Shown: positions 34,628-42,714 of the stretch, in pieces | How the letters are laid out: each line of letters opens with the position of its first letter | Numbering within the stretch: the first letter of the stretch is position 1 | Assembly (NCBI RefSeq): GCF_043555865.1 | Contig: NZ_JBIGHY010000006.1 | Location: 62,001-126,000 of the forward strand | DNA: 64,000 nucleotides | Origin: Pelomonas dachongensis | Lineage (GTDB): Bacteria > Pseudomonadota > Gammaproteobacteria > Burkholderiales > Burkholderiaceae_C | Direction: 5' to 3' | The notes under the pieces: model-generated | What the model saw: the letters and a program-made list of their open reading frames with translations, nothing else | Told to the model about the DNA's origin: nothing | Database searches by the model: none | Translations under genes and position numbers: made by a program

Positions 34628-35401
34628 TCAGTCTTCCAGTTCCTCGCGGGCCAGCTCGACGTCCAGTTGCTCCATCGCATCCATCGCCTCGCAGGCGGCA
34701 GCGTCGGCGTAGAGCTGCTCTGCCACGTCCATGCGCTTGTCGCCCTCCAGCATGACCAGGCCGTTGGCCCGCTCGATCATCGCGATGGCGCTGCTGGGGT
34801 TCAGCTTGAGGGCCTGCTCGAACATCTTGAGGCCGGTGGCGGTGTCGGCGCCCTGCGTCTTGCCCAGCAGCTTGCCAACCTTGTCGATGACCTCGGCGTG
34901 GAAGGCGCCCAGCGCGATGTGGGCGTCGGCGTGCTTAGGCGCGAGCTTGATGGTGGTTTCCAGCGCCGTCTTGACCTTGGTGCCCAGCCCCTGCGCCAGC
35001 GCCTTGGCCACGCTGATGCCCTGGCCATAGCGACCCAGTGCGTAGGCCTGCCAGTACCAGGCGTTGGGGTTCTTGGGGTCTTCGGCCTGTTGCGCTGCGG
35101 CGCGCTCGGCGATCTCCAGGAACATCTCCAGCTTCACCGCGTCCTTCTTCTCAAGGTAGTTGGCGTAGATGCCCTGGGCCTTGTTGGCGACCGTCAGTCC
35201 GGCGCCACCGGCGGCCAGGCCGGCGTCGTAGGCGGCGCGGAATTCACCGGCGTGGAAGTGGATCCAGGCCTGCACCACGTCGGCGTCCTTGGGGAAAGGC
35301 TCGGCATCGCCGGCATGCAGGCGGGCCCAGTGCTTCTTCAGCGTGGCCGGCGTGTAGACGAACGCGCTGTTGTCGTAGGGGAAGGCAGTCCACTTGGCCA
35401 T
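34628..35401 (-). CDS. Helical-repeat (TPR-like) protein of unknown role
   Basis: A 257-residue cytoplasmic protein built of TPR-like hairpins: AEPFPKDADVVQAWIHFHAGEF (about 32-55), AWYWQAYALGRYGQGIS (about 113-130), AHIALGAFHAEVIDKVG (about 158-175) and AMIERANGLVMLEGDKR (about 205-222), ending in an acidic tail. It looks like the conserved beta-proteobacterial proteins annotated only as TPR-containing. The TetR regulator gene is 13 bases upstream on the same strand, so both are probably made together and this protein may act in whatever that regulator controls. Confidence 0.75.
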   Translation of the reverse strand: MAKWTAFPYDNSAFVYTPATLKKHWARLHAGDAEPFPKDADVVQAWIHFHAGEFRAAYDAGLAAGGAGLTVANKAQGIYANYLEKKDAVKLEMFLEIAERAAAQQAEDPKNPNAWYWQAYALGRYGQGISVAKALAQGLGTKVKTALETTIKLAPKHADAHIALGAFHAEVIDKVGKLLGKTQGADTATGLKMFEQALKLNPSSAIAMIERANGLVMLEGDKRMDVAEQLYADAAACEAMDAMEQLDVELAREELED

Positions 35402-35413
35402 CGCTTGTCTCCG

Positions 35414-36088
35414 TCAAGGTGTTGATTGGTATTGGCCGGCGAGCTTGAAGAGGTGGTCCCTGGACGCGGGCTCCAGGTAGGGTAGCAGCAGGCTCAGCGC
35501 ATGGAACGCGCCGCGCAGCAGCGCCGCGCCGGCGCGTTCGGGCTCCAGCGCGTGGCGGGGGTCGCGCACGTATTCGTAGCTCAGCCAGTAGCTGACGACC
35601 ACGACCATCGCGTTCGCCGTGGGCGCGGCGTCGCGCAGGTCCATCTTCAGCGCGCCGCCCAGGTGCAGGCCCGACAGCACGTGGCGCATGGCTTGCTCCT
35701 TGGCGGCCAGCAGCGTCTGGAAATGCGTTTCCAGCCGGCGGTTCTTGAACAGCAGGTCGTTCAGGTCGCGATACAGGAAGCGGTGCTTCCAAATCAGCTC
35801 GAACAGCATGTGGAAGAACAGCCAGGCGTCCTCCACGTGTCGAACGTCGTCGGCGGCGCCGAGCAGCCGGTTCAGTTCTTCCTCGTAGCGGCCGAACAGC
35901 GCGTTGACCAGCTCGTCCTTGGCCGGGTAGTGGTAGTAGAGATTGCCCGGGCTGATCTTCAGTTCGGCCGAGATCAGCGTCGTCGACACGTTGGGCTCGC
36001 CGAAACGGTTGAAGAGGTCCAGCGTGACCTCCAGGATGCGTTCGGCGGTGCGGCGGGGTTTCTTGGGCGGCGGCATGGACCACGGCAT
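35414..36088 (-). CDS. TetR family transcriptional regulator
   Basis: A 224-residue regulator. Residues about 12-60 form the TetR DNA-binding domain (RRTAERILEVTLDLFNRFG, LISAELKISPGNLYYHYPAK). The C-terminal part (RHVEDAWLFFHMLFELIWKH, AMVVVVSYWLSYEYV) resembles the subgroup found next to PHA and fatty-acid genes in beta-proteobacteria. Start either 36088 or four codons later at 36076; neither has a strong ribosome-binding site. It is divergent from the flavoprotein gene at 36197 with 108 bases between, and may control that operon, the downstream TPR gene, or both. Confidence 0.85.
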   Translation of the reverse strand: MPWSMPPPKKPRRTAERILEVTLDLFNRFGEPNVSTTLISAELKISPGNLYYHYPAKDELVNALFGRYEEELNRLLGAADDVRHVEDAWLFFHMLFELIWKHRFLYRDLNDLLFKNRRLETHFQTLLAAKEQAMRHVLSGLHLGGALKMDLRDAAPTANAMVVVVSYWLSYEYVRDPRHALEPERAGAALLRGAFHALSLLLPYLEPASRDHLFKLAGQYQSTP

Positions 36089-36196
36089 TCTGGCAGCGAA
36101 CGCGTGGCGGGCGCGCCGCGCATATGCATCGGCGAATTCCTTCGTTCGCCGGCGCCGCCGTCGCCCCTAGCCTGACGGTTTGCACCACAGCCCCGC

Positions 36197-37402
36197 ATGA
36201 GCTCCGTCCTCCATTTCCCCTCCACGCCAGCGTCGATATCGACCGCCGACGCGCTGGCGCTGGCCGAGCCGCTGGCGCGCCAACTGGCCGACACGGCCAT
36301 TGCGCGTGACCAGGCCGGTGGCCATGCAGCTGCGCAGCGTGAGCTGATCCGAGACAGCGGGCTGCTGGCGCTGACGGTGCCGACGGCGCTGGGCGGGCTG
36401 GGCGCTTCGTGGCCCACCTTCTACCGCGTGCTGCGCCGCCTGGCGCAGGCCGACAGCGCGCTGGCCCACGTGTTTGGTTTTCATCACCTGCAACTGGCCA
36501 GCGTGCAGCTTTACGGCACGGCTGAGCAGCAGCGGCGCCTGTTGGGCGACACCCTGCGCCACCGCTGGTTCTGGGGCAATGCGCTGAACCCGCTGGACCG
36601 CCGGCTGCGCGCGGTCGACACGCCGCAGGGCTACCGACTGGACGGCGTCAAGAGCTTCGCGTCGGGATCGGTGGGGGCTGACATGCTGACCTTCTCTGCC
36701 TGGCACGATGGCGCGCAGGCCGCGCTGATCGGCGTGCTGCGGGCCGACACGCCCGGTGTCGCCGTTCAGACCGACTGGGACGCCTTCGGTCAGAAGCAGA
36801 CCGACAGCGGCACCGTTGCTTTCGACGCCGTGGCGTTGGCGCTGGCCGACGTGCTGCAGCCGCCCGGCCGCGTGCCCACCCCTCGCGCCACTTTGCGCCA
36901 GCAGATCGCGCAGCTCATCCTGGTGCACCTGTACGTGGGCATTGCGCAGGGCGCGTTGCAGGCAGGGCTGGGCTTCACGCGCGACGACGCGCGGCCGTGG
37001 TTCCAGTCCGGCGTCGCTGCCGCCGTGGACGACCCCTACGTGCAGCACCGCTGGGGCGACCTGTGGTTGCAGGTGCGGCCTGCGGAGGTGCTGGCCGACG
37101 CGGCAACGATAGCGCTGCAGCAGGCGCTGGACCGCGGCGAAGCGCTGACCTTCGATGAGCGTGGCGAGGTGGCGATCGCCGTCGCCGAAGCCAAAGTGCT
37201 GGCGCACCGGGCCGCGCTGTCGGTCAGCTCGCAGTTGTTCGAGCTGGCCGGCGCGCGCGCGACGTCGGGCCGCTACGGGCTGGACCGCTTCTGGCGCAAC
37301 GCCCGCGTGCACACGCTGCACGACCCCGTCGACTACAAGCTGCGCGACCTCGGCCGCCACGCGCTGACCGGCGCGTGGCCTGAGCCCACGCCGTATTCCT
37401 GA
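36197..37402 (+). CDS. Acyl-CoA-dehydrogenase-fold flavoprotein (SfnB/DszC-like), probable organosulfur monooxygenase
   Basis: A 401-residue protein with the three-part acyl-CoA dehydrogenase fold: N-terminal helices (RELIRDSGLLALTVPTALGG), a middle beta-domain (YRLDGVKSFASGSVGADM, DTPGVAVQTDWDAFGQKQTD) and a C-terminal helical bundle (RHALTGAWPE end). The middle motif and the sulfonate-type ABC transporter right behind it point to the SfnB/DszC branch, flavin-dependent enzymes that oxidise sulfones or sulfides, rather than beta-oxidation. It would release sulfur from imported organosulfur compounds, taking the place SsuD has elsewhere. A flavin reductase partner is not in the window. The transporter genes follow after 27 bases. 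Confidence 0.72.
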   Translation: MSSVLHFPSTPASISTADALALAEPLARQLADTAIARDQAGGHAAAQRELIRDSGLLALTVPTALGGLGASWPTFYRVLRRLAQADSALAHVFGFHHLQLASVQLYGTAEQQRRLLGDTLRHRWFWGNALNPLDRRLRAVDTPQGYRLDGVKSFASGSVGADMLTFSAWHDGAQAALIGVLRADTPGVAVQTDWDAFGQKQTDSGTVAFDAVALALADVLQPPGRVPTPRATLRQQIAQLILVHLYVGIAQGALQAGLGFTRDDARPWFQSGVAAAVDDPYVQHRWGDLWLQVRPAEVLADAATIALQQALDRGEALTFDERGEVAIAVAEAKVLAHRAALSVSSQLFELAGARATSGRYGLDRFWRNARVHTLHDPVDYKLRDLGRHALTGAWPEPTPYS

Positions 37403-37429
37403 CCTTTCATCGCCAACTGAGCGCGCCCC

Positions 37430-38404
37430 ATGCAAAGACGCCACCTCCTCCAGATCGCCGCCAGCGGCCTCGCCGCACCCGCCTTCGCGCGCGCGACAGA
37501 CGACAAGCTGCGCGAGCTGCGGCTGGATTACGCCACCTACTCGCCGGCCAGCCTCGTGCTCAAGCGCTTCGGCTGGCTGGACGAGGACTTCAGGCAGCGC
37601 GGCATTGCGGTGAAGTGGGTGTTCAGCGCCGGCAGCAACCGCGCGCTGGAATACCTGAACGCCAACAGCCTGGACATCGGTTCCAGCGCCGGGCTGGCCG
37701 CTCTGCTGGCCAAGACCAACGGCAACCCCATCCGCGCGCCGTACATCTTCTCGCGGCCGGAATGGACGGCGCTGGTCGTGCCCAAGGACTCGTCCATCAA
37801 GACGCTGGCCGACCTGCGCGGCAAGAAGATCGCTGCGACCAAGGGCACCGACCCCTACCTGTTCCTGCTTCGCGCGCTGCACACCGTGGGCCTGAAGCGC
37901 AAGGACATCGAGCATGTCAGCCTGCAGCACGCCGACGGCCGCGTGGCGCTGGAGCAGGGCCGCGTGGACGCGTGGGCGGGCCTGGACCCGCTGATGGCCG
38001 CCACCGAGCTGAACACCGGCGCGCGGCTGCTGTACCGCAACGTGGCGTTCAACACCTATGGCTTCCTGAATGTGCGCGAGGACTTCCTGACGCGTCACCC
38101 CGCGGAAGTGAAACGCGTCGTCGGCCACTACGAGCGTGCGCGGCTGTGGATACAGGCCAACACCACGGAGGCTGCCCGCATCCTGGCCGATGAGGCCAAG
38201 GTGGACCTGCAGGTCGCGCTGCTGCAGCTGAAGCTGCGCACCGACCTGACGCAGCCGCTGCCGTCGCAGCAGCATGTGCAGGCGCTGCAGGCCGCGGCAC
38301 CCATCCTGCTGGACGAGGCGCTGGTGAAGCCGGGGTCCGACTTGCGCGCGGTCATCGCGTCGCTGGTGGACACGAAGTTCGCCGCCGGGCTGGTGAAAGC
38401 CTGA
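37430..38404 (+). CDS. ssuA: Sulfonate/nitrate/taurine-type ABC transporter substrate-binding protein
   Basis: A 324-residue periplasmic binding protein with a short Arg-Arg signal (MQRRHLLQIAASGLAAPAFA). The pattern is that of the SsuA/NMT1 group: RLDYATYSPASLVLKRFGWL, VFSAGSNRALEYLNANSLDIG, LVVPKDSSIKTLADLRGKKIAATKG-type segment and AWAGLDPLMAATELNTG. It captures an aliphatic sulfonate or similar anion and hands it to the SsuC/SsuB pair encoded next. The name is by family; the ligand may differ. Confidence 0.82.
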   Translation: MQRRHLLQIAASGLAAPAFARATDDKLRELRLDYATYSPASLVLKRFGWLDEDFRQRGIAVKWVFSAGSNRALEYLNANSLDIGSSAGLAALLAKTNGNPIRAPYIFSRPEWTALVVPKDSSIKTLADLRGKKIAATKGTDPYLFLLRALHTVGLKRKDIEHVSLQHADGRVALEQGRVDAWAGLDPLMAATELNTGARLLYRNVAFNTYGFLNVREDFLTRHPAEVKRVVGHYERARLWIQANTTEAARILADEAKVDLQVALLQLKLRTDLTQPLPSQQHVQALQAAAPILLDEALVKPGSDLRAVIASLVDTKFAAGLVKA

Positions 38405-38405
38405 A

Positions 38406-39320
38406 GTGAACGCGCCCTTCGCCCAGTCCCGCGCCACTGAACGCGGGCGGCCCTGGTCGGTCCCCCGAGGGGACGGCGATGCTGGCGGCATCGAGCCGCC
38501 AAAACATCCCCTGCCGGGCCGGCATGGGAGCGGCCCGGCGCTCCGCCCGAAGACGCATCGACCACCGCAGGTGTTGGGCCTGGTGGTGCCGCTGTTGCTG
38601 CTGGGCGGCGTGGAGTTGGCCGTGCGTGCCGGCCTCGTCGAGGGCCGGCTGCTGCCGGCGCCGACAGAGGTGCTCAGCGCGCTGTTCGGCCTGGGCGCGG
38701 CCGATGTAGCGGGCCATGTGGCGGCCAGCAGCGGTCGGGTAGCCATCGGCTTCCTGGCCGGTGCGTTGCTGGCGCTGGGCGTCGGTGCGCTGGTGGGGCT
38801 GTCGCGGCTGGCCGAGGCGTTGCTGGACCCGTTGTTCCAGGCGCTGCGCGCCATCCCGTCGCTGGCCTGGGTGCCGCTGCTGCTGTTGTGGCTGGGCATT
38901 GACGAGGCGCCCAAGCTGGTGCTGATCGGCATCGGCGCGTTCTTCCCGGTTTACATGGGCACCGTGGCCGGCATTCGCGACGTGGACCGCAAGCTGGTCG
39001 AGCTGGCGCGGCTGTACGGCCTGTCCGGCGTGGCGCTGGTGCGGCGCGTGCTGCTGCCGGCCGCGGCGCCGGCGGTACTGACGGGGCTGCGCAACGGGCT
39101 GAGCCTGGCGTGGATGTTCATGGTTGCGGCCGAGCTGATCGCGGCGACGCATGGGCTGGGTTACCTGCTGACCGACGGCCGCGAGATGGGCCGTGCGGAC
39201 CTGGTGTTTGCCGCCATCCTGCTGCTGGCCGCGTTGGGCAAGCTCAGCGACGGCCTGATGCGCCGCTGGGAGACCCGCGCGCTGGCCTGGCGCGACAGCG
39301 TGGGGGCGACGCCGCGATGA
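38406..39320 (+). CDS. ssuC: Sulfonate-type ABC transporter permease, with unusual N-terminal extension
   Basis: A 304-residue inner-membrane permease of the BPD-transport family with about six helices (VLGLVVPLLLLGGVELAV, VAIGFLAGALLALGVGALVG, WVPLLLLWLGI, LVLIGIGAFFPVYMGTVAG and two at the end) and the cytoplasmic EAA loop (KLVELARLYGLSGVALVRRV). It starts with GTG at 38406, one base after the ssuA stop. The first 50 or so residues (about 8-53) are Pro/Gly/Arg-rich and unlike any permease; the DNA there is a GC-rich hairpin-bearing stretch, so either a repeat was inserted in frame or a later start is used. Confidence 0.82.
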   Translation: MNAPFAQSRATERGRPWSVPRGDGDAGGIEPPKHPLPGRHGSGPALRPKTHRPPQVLGLVVPLLLLGGVELAVRAGLVEGRLLPAPTEVLSALFGLGAADVAGHVAASSGRVAIGFLAGALLALGVGALVGLSRLAEALLDPLFQALRAIPSLAWVPLLLLWLGIDEAPKLVLIGIGAFFPVYMGTVAGIRDVDRKLVELARLYGLSGVALVRRVLLPAAAPAVLTGLRNGLSLAWMFMVAAELIAATHGLGYLLTDGREMGRADLVFAAILLLAALGKLSDGLMRRWETRALAWRDSVGATPR

Positions 39321-40045
39321 GTGCGGACCCCGTGCTGGACCTTCACGTGCAGGCCAAGCGCTTTGGCGCGCGGCTGGTGCTGTCCGACGTGCGGCTGCAG
39401 CTGGCGCCGGGCGAGATCGTCAGCCTGGTGGGTGCCAGCGGCTGCGGCAAGAGCACGCTGCTGCGCGTGGCCGCCGGGCTGGATGCGGACTATGTTGGAC
39501 GGCTGACGCTGGCGCCCGGCGCCGGGCCCCGCGACGTCGGCGTGGTGTTCCAGGAGCCGCGGCTGTTCCCGTGGCTGACGGTGGCGCAGAACGTCGCCTT
39601 CGCGGCCGGTGCGCCGCCGGAGGACGCGCGCGCGCTGGCACTGCTGGCCGAGGTGGGGCTGGCGGGCCAGGAGCAGGCCCTTCCCAAGCAGCTCTCAGGC
39701 GGCCAGGCGCAGCGTGTGGCCATCGCACGCGCGCTGTTCACCGCACCGCGCGTGCTGCTGCTGGATGAACCGTTCTCCGCCGTCGACGCCTTCACGCGCA
39801 TGAAGCTGCAGGACCTGCTGGCTGACCTGGCGCGCCGCCACGCCGTGACGTTGCTGCTGGTCACGCATGACATCGACGAGGCCGTGCTGCTGGGCGACCG
39901 GGTGGTGGTGCTGGGCACCCAGGCGCGGGGCGTGGTGGACGACATCGCCGTGGCAGTGCGGCGCCCGCGTGACCGGCGCGATGCGGCGCTGGCCACCGCC
40001 CGCAGCCGCGTGCTGGACGTGTTGCGCGAGGCGCACGCGCTGTAG
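39317..40045 (+). CDS. ssuB: Sulfonate-type ABC transporter ATP-binding protein
   Basis: A 242-residue ABC ATPase. Walker A is GASGCGKST, the Q-loop is VFQEPRLFPW, the signature LSGGQAQRVAIARAL and Walker B LLLDEPFSAVD followed by the H-loop THD. The sequence shape (RLFPWLTVAQNVAF) is that of the SsuB/TauB/NrtD group. The ATG overlaps the permease stop by four bases (ATGA). It energises the permease encoded just before. Last gene of the transport operon. Confidence 0.88.
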   Translation: MSADPVLDLHVQAKRFGARLVLSDVRLQLAPGEIVSLVGASGCGKSTLLRVAAGLDADYVGRLTLAPGAGPRDVGVVFQEPRLFPWLTVAQNVAFAAGAPPEDARALALLAEVGLAGQEQALPKQLSGGQAQRVAIARALFTAPRVLLLDEPFSAVDAFTRMKLQDLLADLARRHAVTLLLVTHDIDEAVLLGDRVVVLGTQARGVVDDIAVAVRRPRDRRDAALATARSRVLDVLREAHAL

Positions 40046-40106
40046 TCCAAACCGCGCGGCGCTGCAGCGGGCGGGGCAATGCGGCGCCTCCCTAGAATTC
40101 CGCGCC

Positions 40107-41027
40107 ATGCCGAATTCGACCGCGCCCCCCGCCATCTCATTCCAGAACGTCAAGAAGACCTACCGGGGAGGGCAGCTGAAGGCGCTGGACGGCGTCAGCT
40201 TCGACATCCAGCCCGGCGAGTTCTTCGGCCTGCTGGGCCCCAACGGCGCCGGCAAGACGACGCTGATCAGCGTGCTGGCCGGCCTGGCCCGCGCCACCGA
40301 AGGCCGCGTGCGCGTGATGGGCCATGACGTGGTGGACGACTACGCCGCCGCCCGTCAGGCGCTCGGCGTGGTGCCGCAGGAGCTGGTGTTCGACCCGTTC
40401 TTCAGCGTGCGCGAGACGTTGCGCATCCAGAGCGGCTACTTCGGCGTCAAGAACAATGACGCCTGGATCGACGAGCTGCTGGCCAACCTCGGCCTGGCCG
40501 ACAAGGCCAACGCCAACATGCGCCAGCTGTCGGGCGGCATGAAGCGCCGTGTGCTGGTGGCGCAGGCGCTGGTGCACCGCCCGCCGGTCATCGTGCTGGA
40601 CGAGCCCACCGCCGGCGTGGATGTGGAGCTGCGCCAGACGCTGTGGCAGTTCATCGCCCGCCTGAACCGCGAAGGCCACACGGTGCTGCTGACCACCCAC
40701 TACCTCGAAGAAGCCGAGGCGCTGTGCCAGCGCATCGCCATGCTGAAGCTGGGCCGCATTGTCGCGCTGGACCGCACGTCGCAGCTGCTGGCTGGCACGG
40801 CGTCGACCATGTTGCGCTTCAAGACGGACGCGGCGCTGCCGCCGGACATTGCCGAGCGGGCCCGCGTGACGGGCCGCATCGTGCAGGTGACGGCGCACGA
40901 CGCCGCCGAAGTGGAGACCACGCTGGCCGCGCTGCGCGCCGCAGGCGTGCCGGTCGAAGACCTGGAGATCGGCCGCGCCGACCTGGAAGACGTGTTCCTC
41001 GAAATCATGCAAGGAGCACCCCAATGA
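40107..41027 (+). CDS. ABC-2 type transporter ATP-binding protein (YadG-like)
   Basis: A 306-residue ATPase with Walker A GPNGAGKTT, signature LSGGMKRRVLVAQAL and Walker B VIVLDEPTAGVD. The C-terminal 90 residues (TMLRFKTDAALPP, EDLEIGRADLEDVFLEIM) are the small domain typical of ABC-2 exporters. In beta-proteobacteria this pair (YadG/YadH in E. coli) sits in front of bolA and the his operon, as here. Substrate unknown. The permease start overlaps its stop by four bases. Confidence 0.88.
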   Translation: MPNSTAPPAISFQNVKKTYRGGQLKALDGVSFDIQPGEFFGLLGPNGAGKTTLISVLAGLARATEGRVRVMGHDVVDDYAAARQALGVVPQELVFDPFFSVRETLRIQSGYFGVKNNDAWIDELLANLGLADKANANMRQLSGGMKRRVLVAQALVHRPPVIVLDEPTAGVDVELRQTLWQFIARLNREGHTVLLTTHYLEEAEALCQRIAMLKLGRIVALDRTSQLLAGTASTMLRFKTDAALPPDIAERARVTGRIVQVTAHDAAEVETTLAALRAAGVPVEDLEIGRADLEDVFLEIMQGAPQ

Positions 41028-41779
41028 ACGGCGCCGCCACCCTGTTCTACAAGGAAGTGCTGCGCTTCTGGAAAGTCGGCGCCCAGACGGTGGGCGCGCC
41101 GGTGCTGACGGCGATCATGTACCTGCTCGTCTTCGGCCACACGCTGGAAGACCACGTGAAGGTCTACGACAACGTGGGCTACACGCAGTTCCTGATCCCG
41201 GGCCTGGTCATGATGAGCGTGTTGCAGAACGCGTTCGCGAACAGCTCGTCCAGCCTCATCCAGAGCAAGATCACCGGCAACCTGGTGTTCCTGCTGCTGA
41301 CGCCGCTGTCGCCGCTGGCGTGGTTTGCCGCCTATGTGGGCGCGGCCGTCGTGCGCGGGCTGGCGGTGGGGGCCGGCGTGCTGCTGGCCACGGTCTGGTT
41401 CGCGCCGCCGGGGCTGCACAACATCGGCTGGGTGCTGGCCTTCACCGTGCTGGGTGCGGGGCTGATGGGCGCCCTGGGCCTCATCGCCGGGCTGTGGGCC
41501 GAGAAGTTCGACCAGATGGCTGCGTTTCAGAACTTCATCATCATGCCGATGACCTTCCTGTCGGGCGTGTTCTATTCGGTGCACTCGCTGCCGGCGTTCT
41601 GGCAGGGCATCAGCCACCTGAACCCGTTCTTCTACATGATCGACGGCTTCCGGCGCGGCTTCTTCGGTGTCAGCGACGTGTCGCCATGGATCAGCCTGGC
41701 GGTCGTGGCCGGCGCCTTCGCAGTGACGGCCGGGGTCGGTTTGTCGCTGCTGAAGCGGGGCTACAAGATCCGTTCGTAG
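41024..41779 (+). CDS. ABC-2 type transporter permease (YadH-like)
   Basis: A 251-residue membrane protein with about six helices (TVGAPVLTAIMYLLVFGH, LIPGLVMMSVLQNAF, LAWFAAYVGAAVVRGLAVGA, IGWVLAFTVLGAGLMGALG, FIIMPMTFLSGVFYSVHSLP and LAVVAGAFAVTAGVGLSLL). The segment LSGVFYSVHSLPAFWQGISH is the usual ABC-2 C-terminal signature. It forms the channel for the ATPase encoded just before, with which it overlaps by four bases after an AAGGAG site. Confidence 0.88.
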   Translation: MNGAATLFYKEVLRFWKVGAQTVGAPVLTAIMYLLVFGHTLEDHVKVYDNVGYTQFLIPGLVMMSVLQNAFANSSSSLIQSKITGNLVFLLLTPLSPLAWFAAYVGAAVVRGLAVGAGVLLATVWFAPPGLHNIGWVLAFTVLGAGLMGALGLIAGLWAEKFDQMAAFQNFIIMPMTFLSGVFYSVHSLPAFWQGISHLNPFFYMIDGFRRGFFGVSDVSPWISLAVVAGAFAVTAGVGLSLLKRGYKIRS

Positions 41780-41818
41780 ACCCTATCTAAAATCCCGGGT
41801 TTCCACCGAGGACCCCTG

Positions 41819-42058
41819 ATGGCCGACCCGACCCCGCAAGAAGTGCGCGATTTCATTGCCGCAGGCCTGCCCTGCGTGCATCTCGAAGTCGAGGGCGACG
41901 GCCGCCATTTCTTCGCCACCATCGTGTCGGCCGAGTTCGCCGGGCTGACCCGCATCAAGCGCCACCAGCGCGTGTACGCCGCCTTGGGCGAGCGCATGAA
42001 GGAGCAGATCCATGCGTTGTCCATGAAGACGCTGGCGCCCGAGGAGTGGACGCAATGA
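41819..42058 (+). CDS. BolA family protein (IbaG type)
   Basis: A 79-residue BolA-fold protein. BolA proteins pair with monothiol glutaredoxins to handle [2Fe-2S] clusters; the short IbaG subtype responds to acid stress in E. coli and normally precedes murA. Here GDGRHFFATIVSAEFAGLTRIKRHQRVY carries the conserved family core and the reading frame ends in an ATGA overlap with hisG, so murA is missing from its usual place. Confidence 0.88.
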   Translation: MADPTPQEVRDFIAAGLPCVHLEVEGDGRHFFATIVSAEFAGLTRIKRHQRVYAALGERMKEQIHALSMKTLAPEEWTQ

Positions 42059-42714
42059 GCGGCCTGACCCTTGCCCTGTCCAAGGGCCGCATCTTCGAGG
42101 AGACGCTGCCGCTGCTGCGCGCCGCGGGCATCGAGGTGCTGGAGGATCCCGAGACCTCGCGCAAGCTCATCCTGCCGACCAACCGGGACGGCGTGCGCAT
42201 CGTGATGGTCCGCGCCAGCGACGTTCCCACCTACGTGCAGTACGGCGGCGCCGACCTGGGCGTGGCCGGCCGCGACGTGCTGCACGAGCAGGCGCTGGCC
42301 GAGGGCGGCTCGCACGGCCTGTACCAGCCGCTGGACCTGAAAATCGCCCGCTGCCGCATGAGCGTGGCCACGCGTGCCGACTTCGACTACGAAGCCGCCG
42401 TGAAACAGGGCTCGCGCATCCGCGTGGCCACCAAGTACACCGAAATCGCGCGCCAGCATTTCGCCGCCAAGGGCGTTCATGTGGACCTGATCAAGCTGTA
42501 CGGCTCCATGGAGCTGGCGCCGCTGACCGGCCTGGCCGAGGCCATCGTCGACCTGGTGTCCACCGGCGGCACGCTGCGCGCGAACAAGCTGGTGGAGGTG
42601 GAGCAGATCATGGACATCTCGTCCCGCCTCGTCGTCAACCAGGCCGCGCTGAAGCTCAAGCGCGACACGCTGCGACCGCTCATCGACGCCTTCGCCGGCG
42701 CCGTCACCGCATGA
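42055..42714 (+). CDS. hisG: ATP phosphoribosyltransferase, short form
   Basis: A 219-residue enzyme for the first step of histidine synthesis: ATP plus PRPP to phosphoribosyl-ATP. The PRPP loop is STGGT (169-173) in DLVSTGGTLRANKL. It lacks the C-terminal regulatory domain, so it needs HisZ, which is not in the window. The ATG at 42055 overlaps bolA by four bases and follows GAGGAG; a GTG three codons earlier is possible. Feedback control by histidine would act through HisZ. Confidence 0.96.
   Translation: MSGLTLALSKGRIFEETLPLLRAAGIEVLEDPETSRKLILPTNRDGVRIVMVRASDVPTYVQYGGADLGVAGRDVLHEQALAEGGSHGLYQPLDLKIARCRMSVATRADFDYEAAVKQGSRIRVATKYTEIARQHFAAKGVHVDLIKLYGSMELAPLTGLAEAIVDLVSTGGTLRANKLVEVEQIMDISSRLVVNQAALKLKRDTLRPLIDAFAGAVTA

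Noticed and set aside
36167..38932. 921-codon open frame on the minus strand
   Set aside because: Lies opposite the flavoprotein, SsuA and SsuC genes, which have clear family motifs; the minus frame is Gln/Arg/His-rich without any recognisable domain.
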